Assembly: GCA_943735955.1 (NCBI GenBank)
Contig: OX030959.1
Coordinates: forward strand, 185,001-249,000
Length of the DNA stretch: 64,000 bases
Origin: Piscicola geometra
Lineage: Eukaryota; Annelida; Clitellata; Hirudinida; Piscicolidae
Reading direction: 5' to 3'
The position numbers and the translations under genes were made by a program. Positions within the stretch are counted from its first letter, which is position 1, and each line of letters begins with the position of its first letter. Under the pieces are notes generated by a model. It was not told the origin of the DNA. It was given only the letters and a program-made list of their open reading frames with translations, and did not search any database. Of the stretch, positions 23,949-36,900 are shown piece after piece.

Positions 23949-26900
23949 ATGTTGACAAAGGATTCTCCGTTGAGCAGCCAACATCACTTACAAGCGACTT
24001 CTCGCAGGGAGGAAGCAGGTTTCCCGTGGTCGTCCAGCTTTCTTGCTCCTTCTCTCCCAAAGTTTCCACTCGTTAACTTGCCTTTCCACCACCACCACCA
24101 CCCTCGTCAAATGGATCAGAACCATGACTTGTACGACAACCCCTTCAGCAAATCCCTCGTGACCACCATCAAGAAAGAGTCCTCGCCTGAACAGCACCAT
24201 GACAACCAACACTCGGAATCGTATGCCTACAAAGAGGTCTTGGTGAAGCAAGAGCCAGGCAGCAAAGAAGCAGGTTTCGACTCCCTCAAGAAGATGATGC
24301 AGAGGTTTGGACCATCTGGACTGCCTGACTACCAGGCCTTCGACCCTAACAACGCTTTCGACCAGCAGCACAACGACTACCACACCTCCCAGCAACAAAA
24401 ACTATATCTTTCTCAACAACAAAAACTTTTCCATTACCAAAAACTACACTTGAAGCGTTCTCTCTGGTCTGAAGAATCTCTCCCACCACTCGCATACAAC
24501 CCTCTGGCTTCCCATGTCAACCCGATGTCTTTTCAAAAAAGCAGTGAAACTTTTTACAATGATAAAAAGTTTAATTTCTCTTCCAACATCCCCAAGCCAC
24601 CTGGCTTCAAAAATGAATCGTTCAAACAAACCGAAGAGCGCCTCTCACCAGACGAAGGAGCTAAACTCTTTCCGTGCAGAAACTGCTCTTTCATCAGTAA
24701 GTCGAATTGACAAGTTTTTTTTGTTTATATATCATCTGTGGATTAACAGGATGTTTATCTTAACACTTTTTTTAGGTAACTTTGATTTTTTTGGCCTTTA
24801 CATTTCTACCGTTCCTACATTCGTCATAACACAACCACAAAAGGCTCATCAAAAGAAGAGTTTGAACAACACTCGCGCAAGCACTTCAAGTTCTCGTGCA
24901 GCATGTGCAACTACAAGTCCAAGAGCGAGGGCAGACTCAAGAGGCATCTGAAACATTCCCATGAAAACCAGTGCGACAACGGAGAGGATGCTGTTCATTT
25001 AGGCGAATCCATCGACGCAGCGAAGAAAAACTCAGAAAGCTTTCGCTATAGCTTGACTGAAGAAGGCAGTAACGATGGAAAAAGCTTTGAAGCGACGAAC
25101 GAGAAATCTCTTGAAACAAGCGACAGCAGGTCTGCTGCGGACGTTCAAAAAGTGAGTGACAGCGAGAGGAAGTCTTGCGATGAGACATCCTTTGGAAGCA
25201 ACAGCCACAACACGCCAACTAAAATCAAGGATCTCTGCGCTTCTGATGGAAATTCTTCCAAGTCTGCTTCTGAACTCCCTCCCCTAATAAGCATATTTCC
25301 TGAAGCTTCTGGAGACCTCAATAACGTTAAACAAGAAACTTCTTACGACAATACAAGAGTTTCTAATGAAGACACGATGGTGAGGCCTGTTGAGAAGGCA
25401 TCTTATACGAACGAGCAAAGTGGAAACAAAAAGTTAACGAAGGCCCGAGTGTGCAAGATATGTGGATATGTCACTTACGACAAGGTTTGTTTCCAACATT
25501 AGTTGTGTTTATGAACGGCAATAAATGGCAAGTACGGATAACTTAAAAAAGGGTAAAACCGAGAAAGACCACACAAATAATCAAATATGAAATCAAATGA
25601 AAATAAATTATTAAATTTGATATATTTTTTATTTAAAACATCTTTTCAACTTTTTTCAAATTATAAAAAAAATATATAAAACTGAAAAATGGGAAAAATT
25701 GTTTACAAAATTAGTTTACATAAAAACATATGTATAAAATGAATATTCATATGCACAATTCTTGTTGAGTTTGTGAAACTTAATAAGCAGATAAAAAGAC
25801 ATATTAACAACCCAGAACTAATCACTTATTTGCATGGGTTATCTAATAAAATCTTCTCTTTAGATACATCTTCCTAGACTGAGCAAAAATACATTTAAAT
25901 AAAATTTAATATAATAAAAAAACTAGAAATTAAATTCACATGCGAGAATTATTAAATAAGTTATTTCAATTGATTACATCTAAAACCCCTACTAACCTTG
26001 CAACCCTCCATAGAACGACAATTACCAGCACCGTGCCACGCACTTTCCGAACATGCTCAAATGCGACGTGGTGGGCTGCAAATTCGCCACTCAGCACCGT
26101 CATCACTTCCTCTACCACATGAAAGGCCACAAGGGAGACAAGTCTTATAAGTGCACCAAGTGCAACTACAGGTTCGCTGTTGTTCCGTGGTGGAGATGCC
26201 TAAAATATATAAAAATTGCTAATTTCATTTGTTTTGATTTCATAATAAAAAATAATATTGAGTGAAATCTGAATTGTTATATTCTCAACCAAAAATTATA
26301 ATCTCACAGCTGCTTGACCCGCTCGATGCTGGTGAGTCACGAAAAGTGCCACTCGTACGTCTACCGCTACCGCTGCAACACGTGCAAGTTCTCCGCCAAA
26401 CACGCGCATGCCCTCACCGTTCACATCGTCAAGTGGAACCACGAGCCTGCTCCCGTTCTCAGGCCTGATGGTTCTCTGCCCATCAACGACCCCAGCAGCA
26501 ATTTTGAGAATTTTGTCCGCAAAGGTCGTCGCAATAAGCAAGTGATTAAGAATCAAGAGACTCAAAACTCGGAACTTTCCCCTGTTAAGAAGAATTTAGA
26601 GAAGGGTTTTGGACAGTTTTCCCAGATGTACAACAACACAAGTGGCTCGAGTACGCTGCCGAATGTGCAGAGCAGTGCGTACTACCAGAACCTCATTGCA
26701 CACCGCAACATGCTCATGAATATGAATTTCTCCAAAGCTCCACCCATTCCTAGAAATTTCCTGAATTTCCCATTCACTCCATCTGCTAATTCCCACTTTC
26801 ATCCATTCAACGCCGCACAACAAGGCTTGTCTGTCAAGTGTCCACAATGTCAAAAGTCTTTTGAGAGTCCCTTGTTGTACATGAACCATGCTTTCACCGG

Positions 26901-27942
26901 CCAGTGCACCAAAACACCTACTGTCAGGCAAGAAAGATTCGCCACTCCCGATGAATCCGACAGCGAAGACAACCGCTCTTCCCCCTCGAACCACCTCAAT
27001 CACAGCTTTCACAGCAACGATGAGACAGAGCAGGAAGTGGAGAGGGAGAAGAAAGAGAATGGCAGTGTGGTTGAGCTGGAGAGAAAGTTCCTCCAAAATT
27101 CCAGCACCGACAATGGAAGTGGACTGTCAAACGGGAAGAAAGCTTGTGCCGCTCTTGACTTGTCAGCCAAAACCTCTTCAATCAATGAGCAGACAGATGA
27201 CGTTGAACCATTCGAAGCAGAAAACACTAACATGCAGCTGGATGACGACTGTCTGTTTGAAGAGACAGGCAGTTGCAAAATTGAAAATGAAACTGGAAAT
27301 AAGAATGTTGAAATGGAAGTCTCATCACCACCACCTTTGATTCTGTGTTCTGATATAAGTGTTGTTGGTAGAAAGTCAAGGAGAAAAGGTATCGCTCACA
27401 AGTTGCAAGTGAACAACGCTACTGATGTTGCAGAGCTTTCGATAGGAGTTGGAGATTTGAAAGAAGAAAATGAAGTCGAAAAAGAACTATTGAATAAAAG
27501 TGTTTTGATTTGCAAGGACTACAAGACTTTGAGAAGTAAATACGAGATTCGAAGAGAAATAAAAACTGAATTTGAAGATCGCTTTCACTCCCAAAAAAAC
27601 ATTCCTCTAAAAGAATTCCAAGCTTCAGAAGAGAGCCTTCAACAACCAGAAGACTCAAAGAATTTAAGTGTAAAAACAAACGGCCTCAAAGACTTTGCAA
27701 ACGGACAAAGTTCTCCAATCTCTCCGGTCAACGGTGCCAGTAAGCGGCAGATGACAGACGACAAGACGTTCCACTGCAGACACTGTCAGATCGTTTTCGG
27801 AGACAAGCGCATCTACGACATCCACATGCAGTTCCACAAGCCAGGAGACCCCTTCTCTTGCCAGCTGTGCTCTCGCCAGTACAGCGATGGCAAAGAGTTT
27901 TTTCTGCACGTTGCCCAGTTTGAGCACAAGCTCATGCTCTGA
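23949..27942 (+). CDS. hb: Hunchback-type zinc-finger transcription factor
   Basis: Coding exons 23949-24696, 24844-25484, 26014-26171 and 26310-27942 join in phase to about 1059 aa. Finger clusters: an N-terminal pair near residues 242-290 (CRNC...HSRKH, CSMC...HLKHSH); four middle fingers near 452-560 (CKIC, CDVVGC, CTKC, CNTC), ending HIVKWNHEP, the atypical last middle finger typical of Hunchback; and two C-terminal fingers near 1004-1055 (CRHC...HMQFH, CQLC...HVAQFEH), the Ikaros-like pair that in insects mediates dimerisation. A lone CPQC finger near residue 691 lies between the clusters. Several introns interrupt fingers (after the first CRNC half, and after CKIC). Hunchback is a DNA-binding regulator of segment and neural identity in insects; in leeches the orthologue is known as Lzf2. 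The N-terminal His/Gln-rich region carries four psi-K-x-E motifs. The start ATG is the first after the acceptor. Confidence 0.95.
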
Positions 27943-27948
27943 ATGCCT

Positions 27949-27963
27949 GTTGTGTTAATTGTA
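27949..27963 (+). promoter_or_regulatory. Nanos-response-element-like motif in the hunchback 3' UTR
   Basis: GTTGT, a 4-nt spacer, then ATTGTA, beginning 7 bp after the stop. Drosophila hunchback NREs carry the same box A (GUUGU) and box B (AUUGUA) with a 5-nt spacer, bound by Pumilio, Brat and Nanos to repress translation. The match is exact in both boxes; function here is an inference. Confidence 0.5.
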
Positions 27964-30900
27964 ACCTTGAATGCTTGCTGTTTCATTCAGTACCCATTTG
28001 GTGTTTCCATTTTTTTCGAGTAATCTCATCCCGCTTAAACCACCACATCCATCTGATCATTCCACCATCGACATCCATTTAGTTTGCATTTCCAGCATTC
28101 ATCAAGAACTTTTAAGCATAATTACTTAGACCCATGATCAAATGTGTTTTCTATTCCTACCTTGAATACCTCAGACAGTCCACGCACATTGTTAGACTCT
28201 TCATTGATTTATTTATTTTATTTCTTCGATAACAGACTAAATCAAACAGTAGCAATGTTTTGATATTTTGGTAACACTCTTTTTTCAACTCAGTTTAAAG
28301 GAATTCGGGTTTTTCAGTTGAAAATTCTTTTTGAAATTTAAATTAGAGTATTTCGCATTTGAAAAAATATTTTTATATTTAAATCTTGAATAATAGCTTT
28401 CCAACCTTAACCATTTTCAATGCATCAAATCATTGTAAACATGAAAGGCTTGTTGGGTCCTTCAAGTGGTCACAAAGCACTGGGTGTAACATAATGTACA
28501 GAATTTCTCTGATGGTTTATCTCTTTGGTTTGTTCTAATCGTTTGATTAATATTCCGCCTTCACGGTGTTGTATCATACTTATTCATTACCTCTCAAATA
28601 TTTTTTCCTTTTAACGCAACCAATTTAAGAAATATACTTTTAAAAAGGTACGAATGGTATTTCATATGTTATTTATCCAGTTTACTTTATTCTCACTGAA
28701 GTAACATCTTCCTAGTCAAAAGACAGACGGAGTAACAAGTGTACGTCATAGTGATTATGTACCATACTTTATATATGCTCCCTTATCCTTTAAACACTTT
28801 CCAGTAACTTTTTATAGCCTATAAAACGATCTTTTGACTTTTCTATTTTTGATATATTTCGATAATTAAAAATTTTTTTTTTTTTTAATGTGGTTTGCTC
28901 TTGAGCAGGTATTCTGCCTGTTCGCGCTTAGACCCAGATTTAATATTTTCGTTGATTTGATACGTGAAAGGTTACCGTGTTCAAAAGCGGTCCACAACTA
29001 AATAGTGTTTTCGATCTTCATTGTTGTCGTCGTGCAATCAACTAACTTAAAATAACTTAAGCAACCATTTATACAATTGGTTTTTCATGAGATTATTGTA
29101 ACATATTTCAATAACTCAAACCTCTTCGCGAAGATCACTAGTTTTAGATCATTTACGATTTTTCAAAGATCTCTATTTTCTAAGATAAATATGTAGGTTT
29201 TTTTTCCAGAATTTTAAATCAAACGCAAAGAAGTCTCGTTTTCTATACTCCTAATTGTAATCAATCCTATATTTCTGGGTTCTTAATGCACGTATGTTTT
29301 ATTTTTATTCGTTTTCAATCTACAATCATGTTTATATACATGTATATCAATCTTTAAAATTTTATTTTTATAGAATAACCAGTTTCTGAACAAATTCAAA
29401 ATTGGGAATTATATTTTTCACCAATTTACCCGTTCTTTTTAATAAATTGTATGATGACCTGGTTCTTTTATAATCGTCTCAATAGTTCAGAAATGTACGC
29501 TTTTTAAAAATAAAAAAAAATTAATGATTTGGTACTTTTTTTCACCATAGCATAGCAATAGAAATACTTGACATGATTTGAAAGTTTTACACTTAAAAAT
29601 ATAACAATGAAGCTTTAGGATCAAATGGGTTACTATGTCTCAGCATAAAAATACAGACGATGAAGACACACCGTACCTCATGAAACTTCAAAAGTCTTAG
29701 ATGAGTGAGTAAAAGCGCATCAGTGGTGGTGAAGTGGAAAGCGCTGATGCAGTAAACACTGCTCTGATGGATTTATAATGGCTGTAGTGTTGCTCCTCAG
29801 GGAGCTCATTAGGCCTCTCATCAGATGTCTGTTTCTTTATGCTTCCTTGTCCTACTCTCCGTATGCCTAGCTATTAAACATTACTCGACACACTTTGACT
29901 TTATTTTTTGCAATACGGCGTTCCTTCGTCACGTGACAACACTTCGTGCGTCAATGTTTCATCAATTTTTCATATTCTCATTCATTTTCTTGACTACCAC
30001 AATTGTCTGTTTAGTTGAAAACAATCAAAGATCTTAGTTAAGTGACACGAAAAGTTTTAATGATTGTTTATTTCTTCTAAAAATGTATTTTTTCGCGTGA
30101 ACTTATACTAAAAAAACGGATGCCATAGGAGTAATAAGTAACCGAAAACACAAGAACGTCACGAGTATTATCCACACCTGATCACTTCACCAGTACTAAA
30201 AAAACAAGCCTATTTAGAAGTCTTTTAGACTATAAAAAACTATTCAAAAATAGTTTAGAATAAATTATAAAAATTCTAGAAACTTGCATCCTTGCCAACT
30301 TATTCTACACCATTCTCGAAGCATCGTTTTACAGATTTCTGCGTTAAAATTAGCATAACTAATGAGTTAATAAACTACTGAATAAATATAAGATGCTTTG
30401 AAATAAAAAAATCTTTATAAAGAAACATTTTCAAACTTCATAAGACACACGAATCACGACTAAATCAAATAAGTACTTTCAATACTAACAACATGCATTT
30501 TATTTGCACTGGATCAAGAAAAACGATTTTTAAATAAATAATATTTAAATTTTTTATAAATGTATGCATAGAAATATCTTTTACACCGTTTTAGATATAT
30601 AAAATTGGCAAAAAAGAATAATAAAAAGTCATTTAAAAACACTAAAGAAGAAATCACAAGGTTTTAATTTGTCTGTGAGGAGCTGGAGGAATTATTGAAA
30701 CGAGCTGTACACGCTTGGCGAGAAATTCATAGAGATGGAAAGGATTGAAGGAGATGTGGAAAAGATGAAGAGGGGTGGAGCATGGAGAATCTTTGAAAGT
30801 TCATCTCACTGATGCTCGTGTGTGTGGACGTTCGTTGGACGCTGGAGTCTGGAGAGGGATGTGAATAGACTCCTAGTCCGGAACAATGAAATTAATAAAA

Positions 30901-30975
30901 TATGTCAAAAAATGAATGAACTAGCATTTGAAACTTACTTTATAGAAAAGTTGTGAAGAATTCTTTATCGTTGTT
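27964..30975. other. hunchback 3' UTR and intergenic DNA to the next gene
   Basis: AT-rich, with no supported coding exon. The boundary of the hunchback transcript is unclear. It is followed by the 3' UTR of the convergent coiled-coil gene. Confidence 0.45.
28485..28493 (+). promoter_or_regulatory. PUF-family binding-site-like motif
   Basis: TGTAACATA fits the 9-nt UGURNNAUA pattern of FBF-type PUF proteins. It lies about 540 bp into the hunchback 3' region and could add to the NRE-like element. Confidence 0.3.
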
Positions 30976-33900
30976 TTAATAGGAGGGAATGACTGTTTGA
31001 TTTGAAGACTTCTGGAATTAATGGTAAGTTATAGATACCAATAGAAACATAAAAAAGTGGACTTTTAAAATTTTAAATATTCAAAAAATTTAAAATTGAT
31101 AGTTTATCTTTACTTTCTCTGCTTGAGACTCGCTCCAGGCCAGCCTCGCTTGTTCGAACTGCAACTGTTTCTCAATCAGTTCCTTTTGGCGAATTGAAAT
31201 CTCGCTCAGTTTCTCTTCAAGCTGAAAACATTAATAATGTTAGTAATTATTTATAGGACAATACAATAATTCAAATACCAACCATAGTATTTTTTTCTTT
31301 GAAGTCATTAGATTCTTTTTCCAATTCCTGCTTTAATTTTTCGTTTTTCTTGGTCAAACTTTCTCTTTCTTTCTGAGTCTTTTTCTCTAGATCTTCGATC
31401 TGCTTTTGGAGATCTTTGACGATGCTGCTGGAATTGTTCGGCGACGAAAGGACGTCGAGCGCTGATGGCACGCTGACCCTCTTGAAGCTCTTACTCACTC
31501 CTCCAAATTTCTCGAACTTGTTTCGAAAGTCTGAAACCTTTTTGTCATCCAAAGGCTGAAATGTGGATGAGTTAATTTGACATTATTATGATTGTACTAA
31601 CTATTGAGAAAGACTTTCAATTTTAATGATCACCAATGATTCAAACAAGTCGTAAATTGAAAGAAAATCAAACGACCAACCTTTTTAGCATCAAGACTGG
31701 CATCGCCCTTGTTCTCCAACTCGCAGAGTTTCACTTTCACTTGCAGTTTTTGCTTTTCAGAAGATTCGTTCCGTAGTTTGTCTTTCAGTTCTTCAATATC
31801 TTTTTCTAACTTTAAAATCTTTTTCTTTTGAGACTCTTCCTTTAGTGACGACATATATTGTTGAATTAACTTATTGCATGAATAAATGGAACAAAGAGTA
31901 AATAGTTATTCAACAAAGCCATCCACTTCATCTCACATTTTCCTTGTATTTCTTCAGCGTTTCTCTTTCAGTCTTCCAGATCTCCATTTCTTCCTCGAAC
32001 AAAACTTTCAACTCGGAGATGAATTTCCCACTCTCTTTCGCCAGAACATCAGTCTCTTTAGGATCTCCTCTCGCTTCTGCTTGGGTGTCCGAGCGGGAAG
32101 ACCTCCTACTCAAGGATCCACTCGACTCACTCATGTTTGGAATGTTTGAAGAGCTTCCTTTCTGTCGGGTGGATGGACTCTTGTTTGAGTTTTTCGTTAA
32201 AAATGCAGTGAATATTCAATTATTAATAATTGTAAAAGTTTGGGGATTTAATAACTTTTATGGAAAAATAATTGAAGTTTGATTGAGCAAGTGTTTGTAT
32301 TTATTCGCCTACCAAGGCAGCCTCCAGTTTTTCTTCAGACTTTTTCAGTTTTTTATTCAACTTTTCAAGTAACTTTTCTTTTTCCTCCAAATCCTTTTGC
32401 AGCTTCGCCAAGAGACCAGTGTCCCCTGGAGAAATTATAATTAGATAAGAAATAAGAATATTATAAACTCTGGGTTGAGCTAATGCTCTACTAAGTAGCT
32501 CATGAGGCTGATACAACCTTTGGATTCTTCCAGAAAGGCTTCAGATTTTCTTCTCTTTTCCTTCTCTTTAGTTAATTTCTTTTCGAACTTTTCTTTGAGA
32601 GCTTGTAGTTCATTCTGTAGTTCTTCTTTTTCCTTTTCAAACTTCTCCTTCTCTGCAGCTTCCTTGTCGCACTGTTTGCTGAGCGCCTCACATTCAAGCC
32701 CCATCTCGTTCATCCTCGCCTCTCGCTCCTTCAACTGCTTCTCCAACTTGCTCTTCTCAGCTGCCGCCTGCTTGTCATCGAAGCCTTTGGAGTCCTTCAA
32801 TTGCTGCAACTGGTGCTTGGTGCTCTTCTCCAACTGACTCTTCTCCTTCAGCACCGCTTCTTTCTCCTTCACAGCAGCGTCGCGTTCTTCTGCCAGCCTC
32901 TGCTTTTCTTTCACCAGGTTCTCTTTATCCTTCAACAGGCTTTCCTTGTCAGCCTGCAGGGACTCATTGAAGGATGCAACCTCCTTGTTGATCTTCGTGG
33001 CGATGTCACAACCGACATTGGCCTCTCTCTCGATCTTGCCTCTCTCTCTGTCCCACGCCATCGACTTCTCCCTCAAGGACCCTTCCAGCTTTGAAATCAA
33101 AAGAGAACTTATTTATGACCATTATTATGTGTTCACTAGGCTTATTGATGAATGTTTGTGGGTAACAAAAAGTTTGTTAACAAGCCTTACTTCTTCCACT
33201 TTTTTCTTCAATTTCTTTTCATTTTCCAAACTCTTGGAGCTCTTTATAGGTAAGAAAATGATAAAATTATCAAAATTCATCACAAAATAAAATGATAAAG
33301 CTATCAAATAAAAATTAATAGAGTATTCAATATGGTTTGAGACAACCTCGCTTAGTTTTTCTTCGTGCAATAGTTTTTCTTCTTTGAGGCTTTTTATTCT
33401 AGCCTTGTGTTCGTCAATCTCCTTCGATAAAATCTCTTTATCCATTTTGAGTTTTTCGTTTTCCTGGATGGAGTTCGGTAGAACTTTAAACAAATTCATT
33501 CAGATATTGGCACATTCTTCAATTGCAGATCCATTAATAAATAAAACTGACAAAATAAAAAAATATATAAATTGTAGAATTGAAAAACAATCAGCCTCCT
33601 CACATCGAGTGTTTTCTCGAGCTCCGAGAGGGATTTTGTCAAATCGCTATTTTGTTCAAGAATTGAAGTAAGCTGAGGATGGAAATATTGATTGATTGAT
33701 TTAGATTTACACTTCACCTTGACGTGCATTTTGACTTAGAAAAGAAAATAAGAAATTTTTAAAAATTGAAATTTTTCAATTATCATTATCACCTCTTTGC
33801 TGATGATGGCACAGTCATTCTTAACTTTTTCATAATCTTTCTGCAGGCTTTTCCACTTCTGCTCCATCTCCACACTGCCCCCCTGTAAGTTGATCAGTAA

Positions 33901-36900
33901 ATCAATTAGCTCATCTTTAACAAATATTTGCTCTTAATGATTTTCGTTAAATATTTTAAAACTAAATTTAAGTTTAGAATTAATAAAATTTTAACATTAA
34001 AAAGTATGTTCACGATTTAACATACTTTATCTTTTTCTTGAATTGTATGCTTGGCTTGGTCTAGTTGAAAATATTAGAATAAATTTAAATTTACGCTGAA
34101 GCCATTTAGAACTTCATTCGTTCAAAATATTTTAATAATTATAAGTGCAATTTTCTTAGAAACAATCACTCAAACATTGGCACACTTTTTCCTAGCCAGT
34201 CCTCACACTCACTCGACGCTTCAGTCTCTTCCAAGAGCAACTCATACTTATCTTTCACGGCAGACAGCTCCTTTCTGCATTCTTCCAGTGATCTTTTGAG
34301 TTCCACTTCCTCTTCGGAGACTCCACTCAACTTCTCCATCTCTTCCTTGAAGCCCTTCGGCTCTCCGAAAGGCGTAGCACACCTGGAGCCTTCCCTCTGC
34401 TCCACCTTGTTTCTGAGGTACTTGATGGCACACAGAAGGTTTTCGTTTTCTTTCTGCGTCTCTTCCAAACTTTTCTTGAGACTTCTTACTTCTTGCTCTG
34501 CCAGTTCTGCCTGCAAGGCCAGTTCTCCTTCCTTATCCATGCCACTCTCTTTTTCTTGGATCTGCTCAAACTTGGATTTGTTGAGAAACCTCGAGGTTTT
34601 CGCTGCAGTCAGTTTCTGTACCTGCAAGCTCAGAGTTTCGTTTTCACGCTCCAACCCTGTCATCTTGGAAATTAAAAAATATTTTATTAGACTTGGAAAA
34701 ACTTTCAAAACCATTTTATTTAAATCGAAAAGAACCCGACAACTCAGACCGACTTTCTTGTGCATGATGGAGCATTCCTTCTCTGCGAACTTGAGCTGTT
34801 CTTTGATGTCTGCCTCCCTCTCTATGCTGTCCTTGAGGTCCTTCGTCAACTGGTTGAGGATCGAGGCATCTGTCGTGTGCAAGCCTTTGATGCTCGTCTG
34901 TTGAAGTTTCGTTAGAAAAGTATTTAAATGGTGAAATAAAAATGTATTGGTATTTATATTTATTCATTTAAAAGCGCTTCCTAGTGATAAAGTGCTTATA
35001 AGAGGTAACAGCAGAAAGGAGACCTTGCTTTCACTTCTGCTTTCGTATTTCAACTGGTCTTTGAGCTTGTTTATCTGGAACAATGGAGCAAGTAATGATG
35101 ATTTATAGCTGAGGAATTGATTTAGAAATTCAGGTATTGCAATTAACGACAAGGCAGATAGCGAATGTCAGATGCTAAATCAACTTCAATCATTTTATCT
35201 CAAATATTCTAAATTATTTGGGAAAAGTATTTATTTGAAAATATTTTATAAACCAAAATTAGAGAAATTTTTTTTAATTTTAAAACTTACTTCTAAATCA
35301 ATTAGTCACCGCAATGACAATTCAAGCTCAAATGTTTTACACAAACCTGGTGCTTCATGTTGTCGATTTCATTCTGCAGACACAAGCGCTTGGAGTCTGT
35401 GTCGTTGAGAGTGTTCTTGCTGCGGTCCAGCTCTTCAGCCACCTTCCTTCTCTTTTCTTCCAGCTTTGCCATCTCTTCATGCAGACGTGTGTTCGATTCC
35501 TTCAGCAGTCTTATCTCATCCTCCAAAAGCCTCGTTTTCCTGCGGTCATCGGTGCCTTGCGAAGTAGTTTCCAAACGTTTCAGTTTCTCCTCCAATGCCA
35601 CTTTGTCCGATTCAGCCTGCTCACTGTGTCTCTCGGCTTTCTTCATCTTGAACTGGAGAATCCTGCAGTTTTTAGCGGCACTTTCCAATTCCTTTTGCAG
35701 CTCCCTGAACTCCAGCGTTTCTTCCTCTCTAAACTGGTCATGCAACTCAGCCATCTCCAACTGCAAGTCTCTGATCTCCTGCTTCAAGTCTTCATTCTCA
35801 CTCTCAAGCTCTTCAAAGCGGTATTCGTACTCGTTCAACTTGCGTTTCAACTCGGCTATTTTGTTCTCTTCTGCCGCCAAAGAACACCTTTCACTCTCGG
35901 GCAGTTGCAGTTTATCGACAAGTCTTGTCTTCTCAGAATGCAGTCGTTGCACCTGCACTTCCAAGTCGTTGATGGCGGCGTTGAGGTGTTCCTTCATGCG
36001 CTCGTAGTCCTTCTTCTTGCACGTCAGCAGGTCGTTCAACGCCATTTTCTCCCTTTCGAGCTTCTGGTTGCTCATCTCAAGATTGACGTTCCTCTCTCGC
36101 AAACTCTCCAGCAGGAGTCTTTTGCCCTCCAGTATGGCGTCAGACCTCAAGTAGTCGTAGGAACTCATGCCTTCGAGGTGGTTGTGATGCAAGGGAGGGT
36201 TGTCTAGGTCGAAGTTTGGATCTTCAAGGATGAGACGTTGGCTTTTCAGAAAACTTTCAAGTCTGTCGTCGTTGTTGTCGTCGTCGTTGTTGTTGAAGTA
36301 ATTTTCAGAAAGTTGCTTTTGAGTCAATCCATAGTTGTTGCCATTGCCGCTTGTTGGTTGGTCGTAGTTGTAGTTGTTGTTGATATTAGGATTAACGTTG
36401 TAAGTGTTGTTGTTGTTGTTGAAGTTACCAGTGTTGTAACTGTTAGTGGGTTGATGATGAGTGTCGCTGTTGTTGCTTACGATATAACCGGTGTGAGTTC
36501 CATCGTAGTAGAACTGAGCAGGCGGTGATGGGTGGACGTTGCCAAGGTGACTGATGCCAGTAGCGTTAGGTTGATTATTGTTACAACTAGGAGTGTAGTT
36601 AGCGTTGAAATTGTTGTTGTTGTTGTAGATGTTGGGCTGGTTAAAACTGCTGTTTGATTGGCTGAGGTTGTTTGGATGGTCGTAGTTCGGATAGTTGCTT
36701 GTTTGATTGAAATATTCTTCACTAGAATCGTTTTGACGATTGAAATCTTCTACGTGACCAGACTGCTGAGAAAAGTTGTTGTTGTTGTTGGCAACACTTG
36801 AAGAAGAATTTGTTGTTGTGTCTGAAACGAAAGTTGTTTTTGTTGCATTTAAGTTTCCGCTGTTTTCGAAGTTTGGGTTACTCAAGGTTTTTCCATTGCA

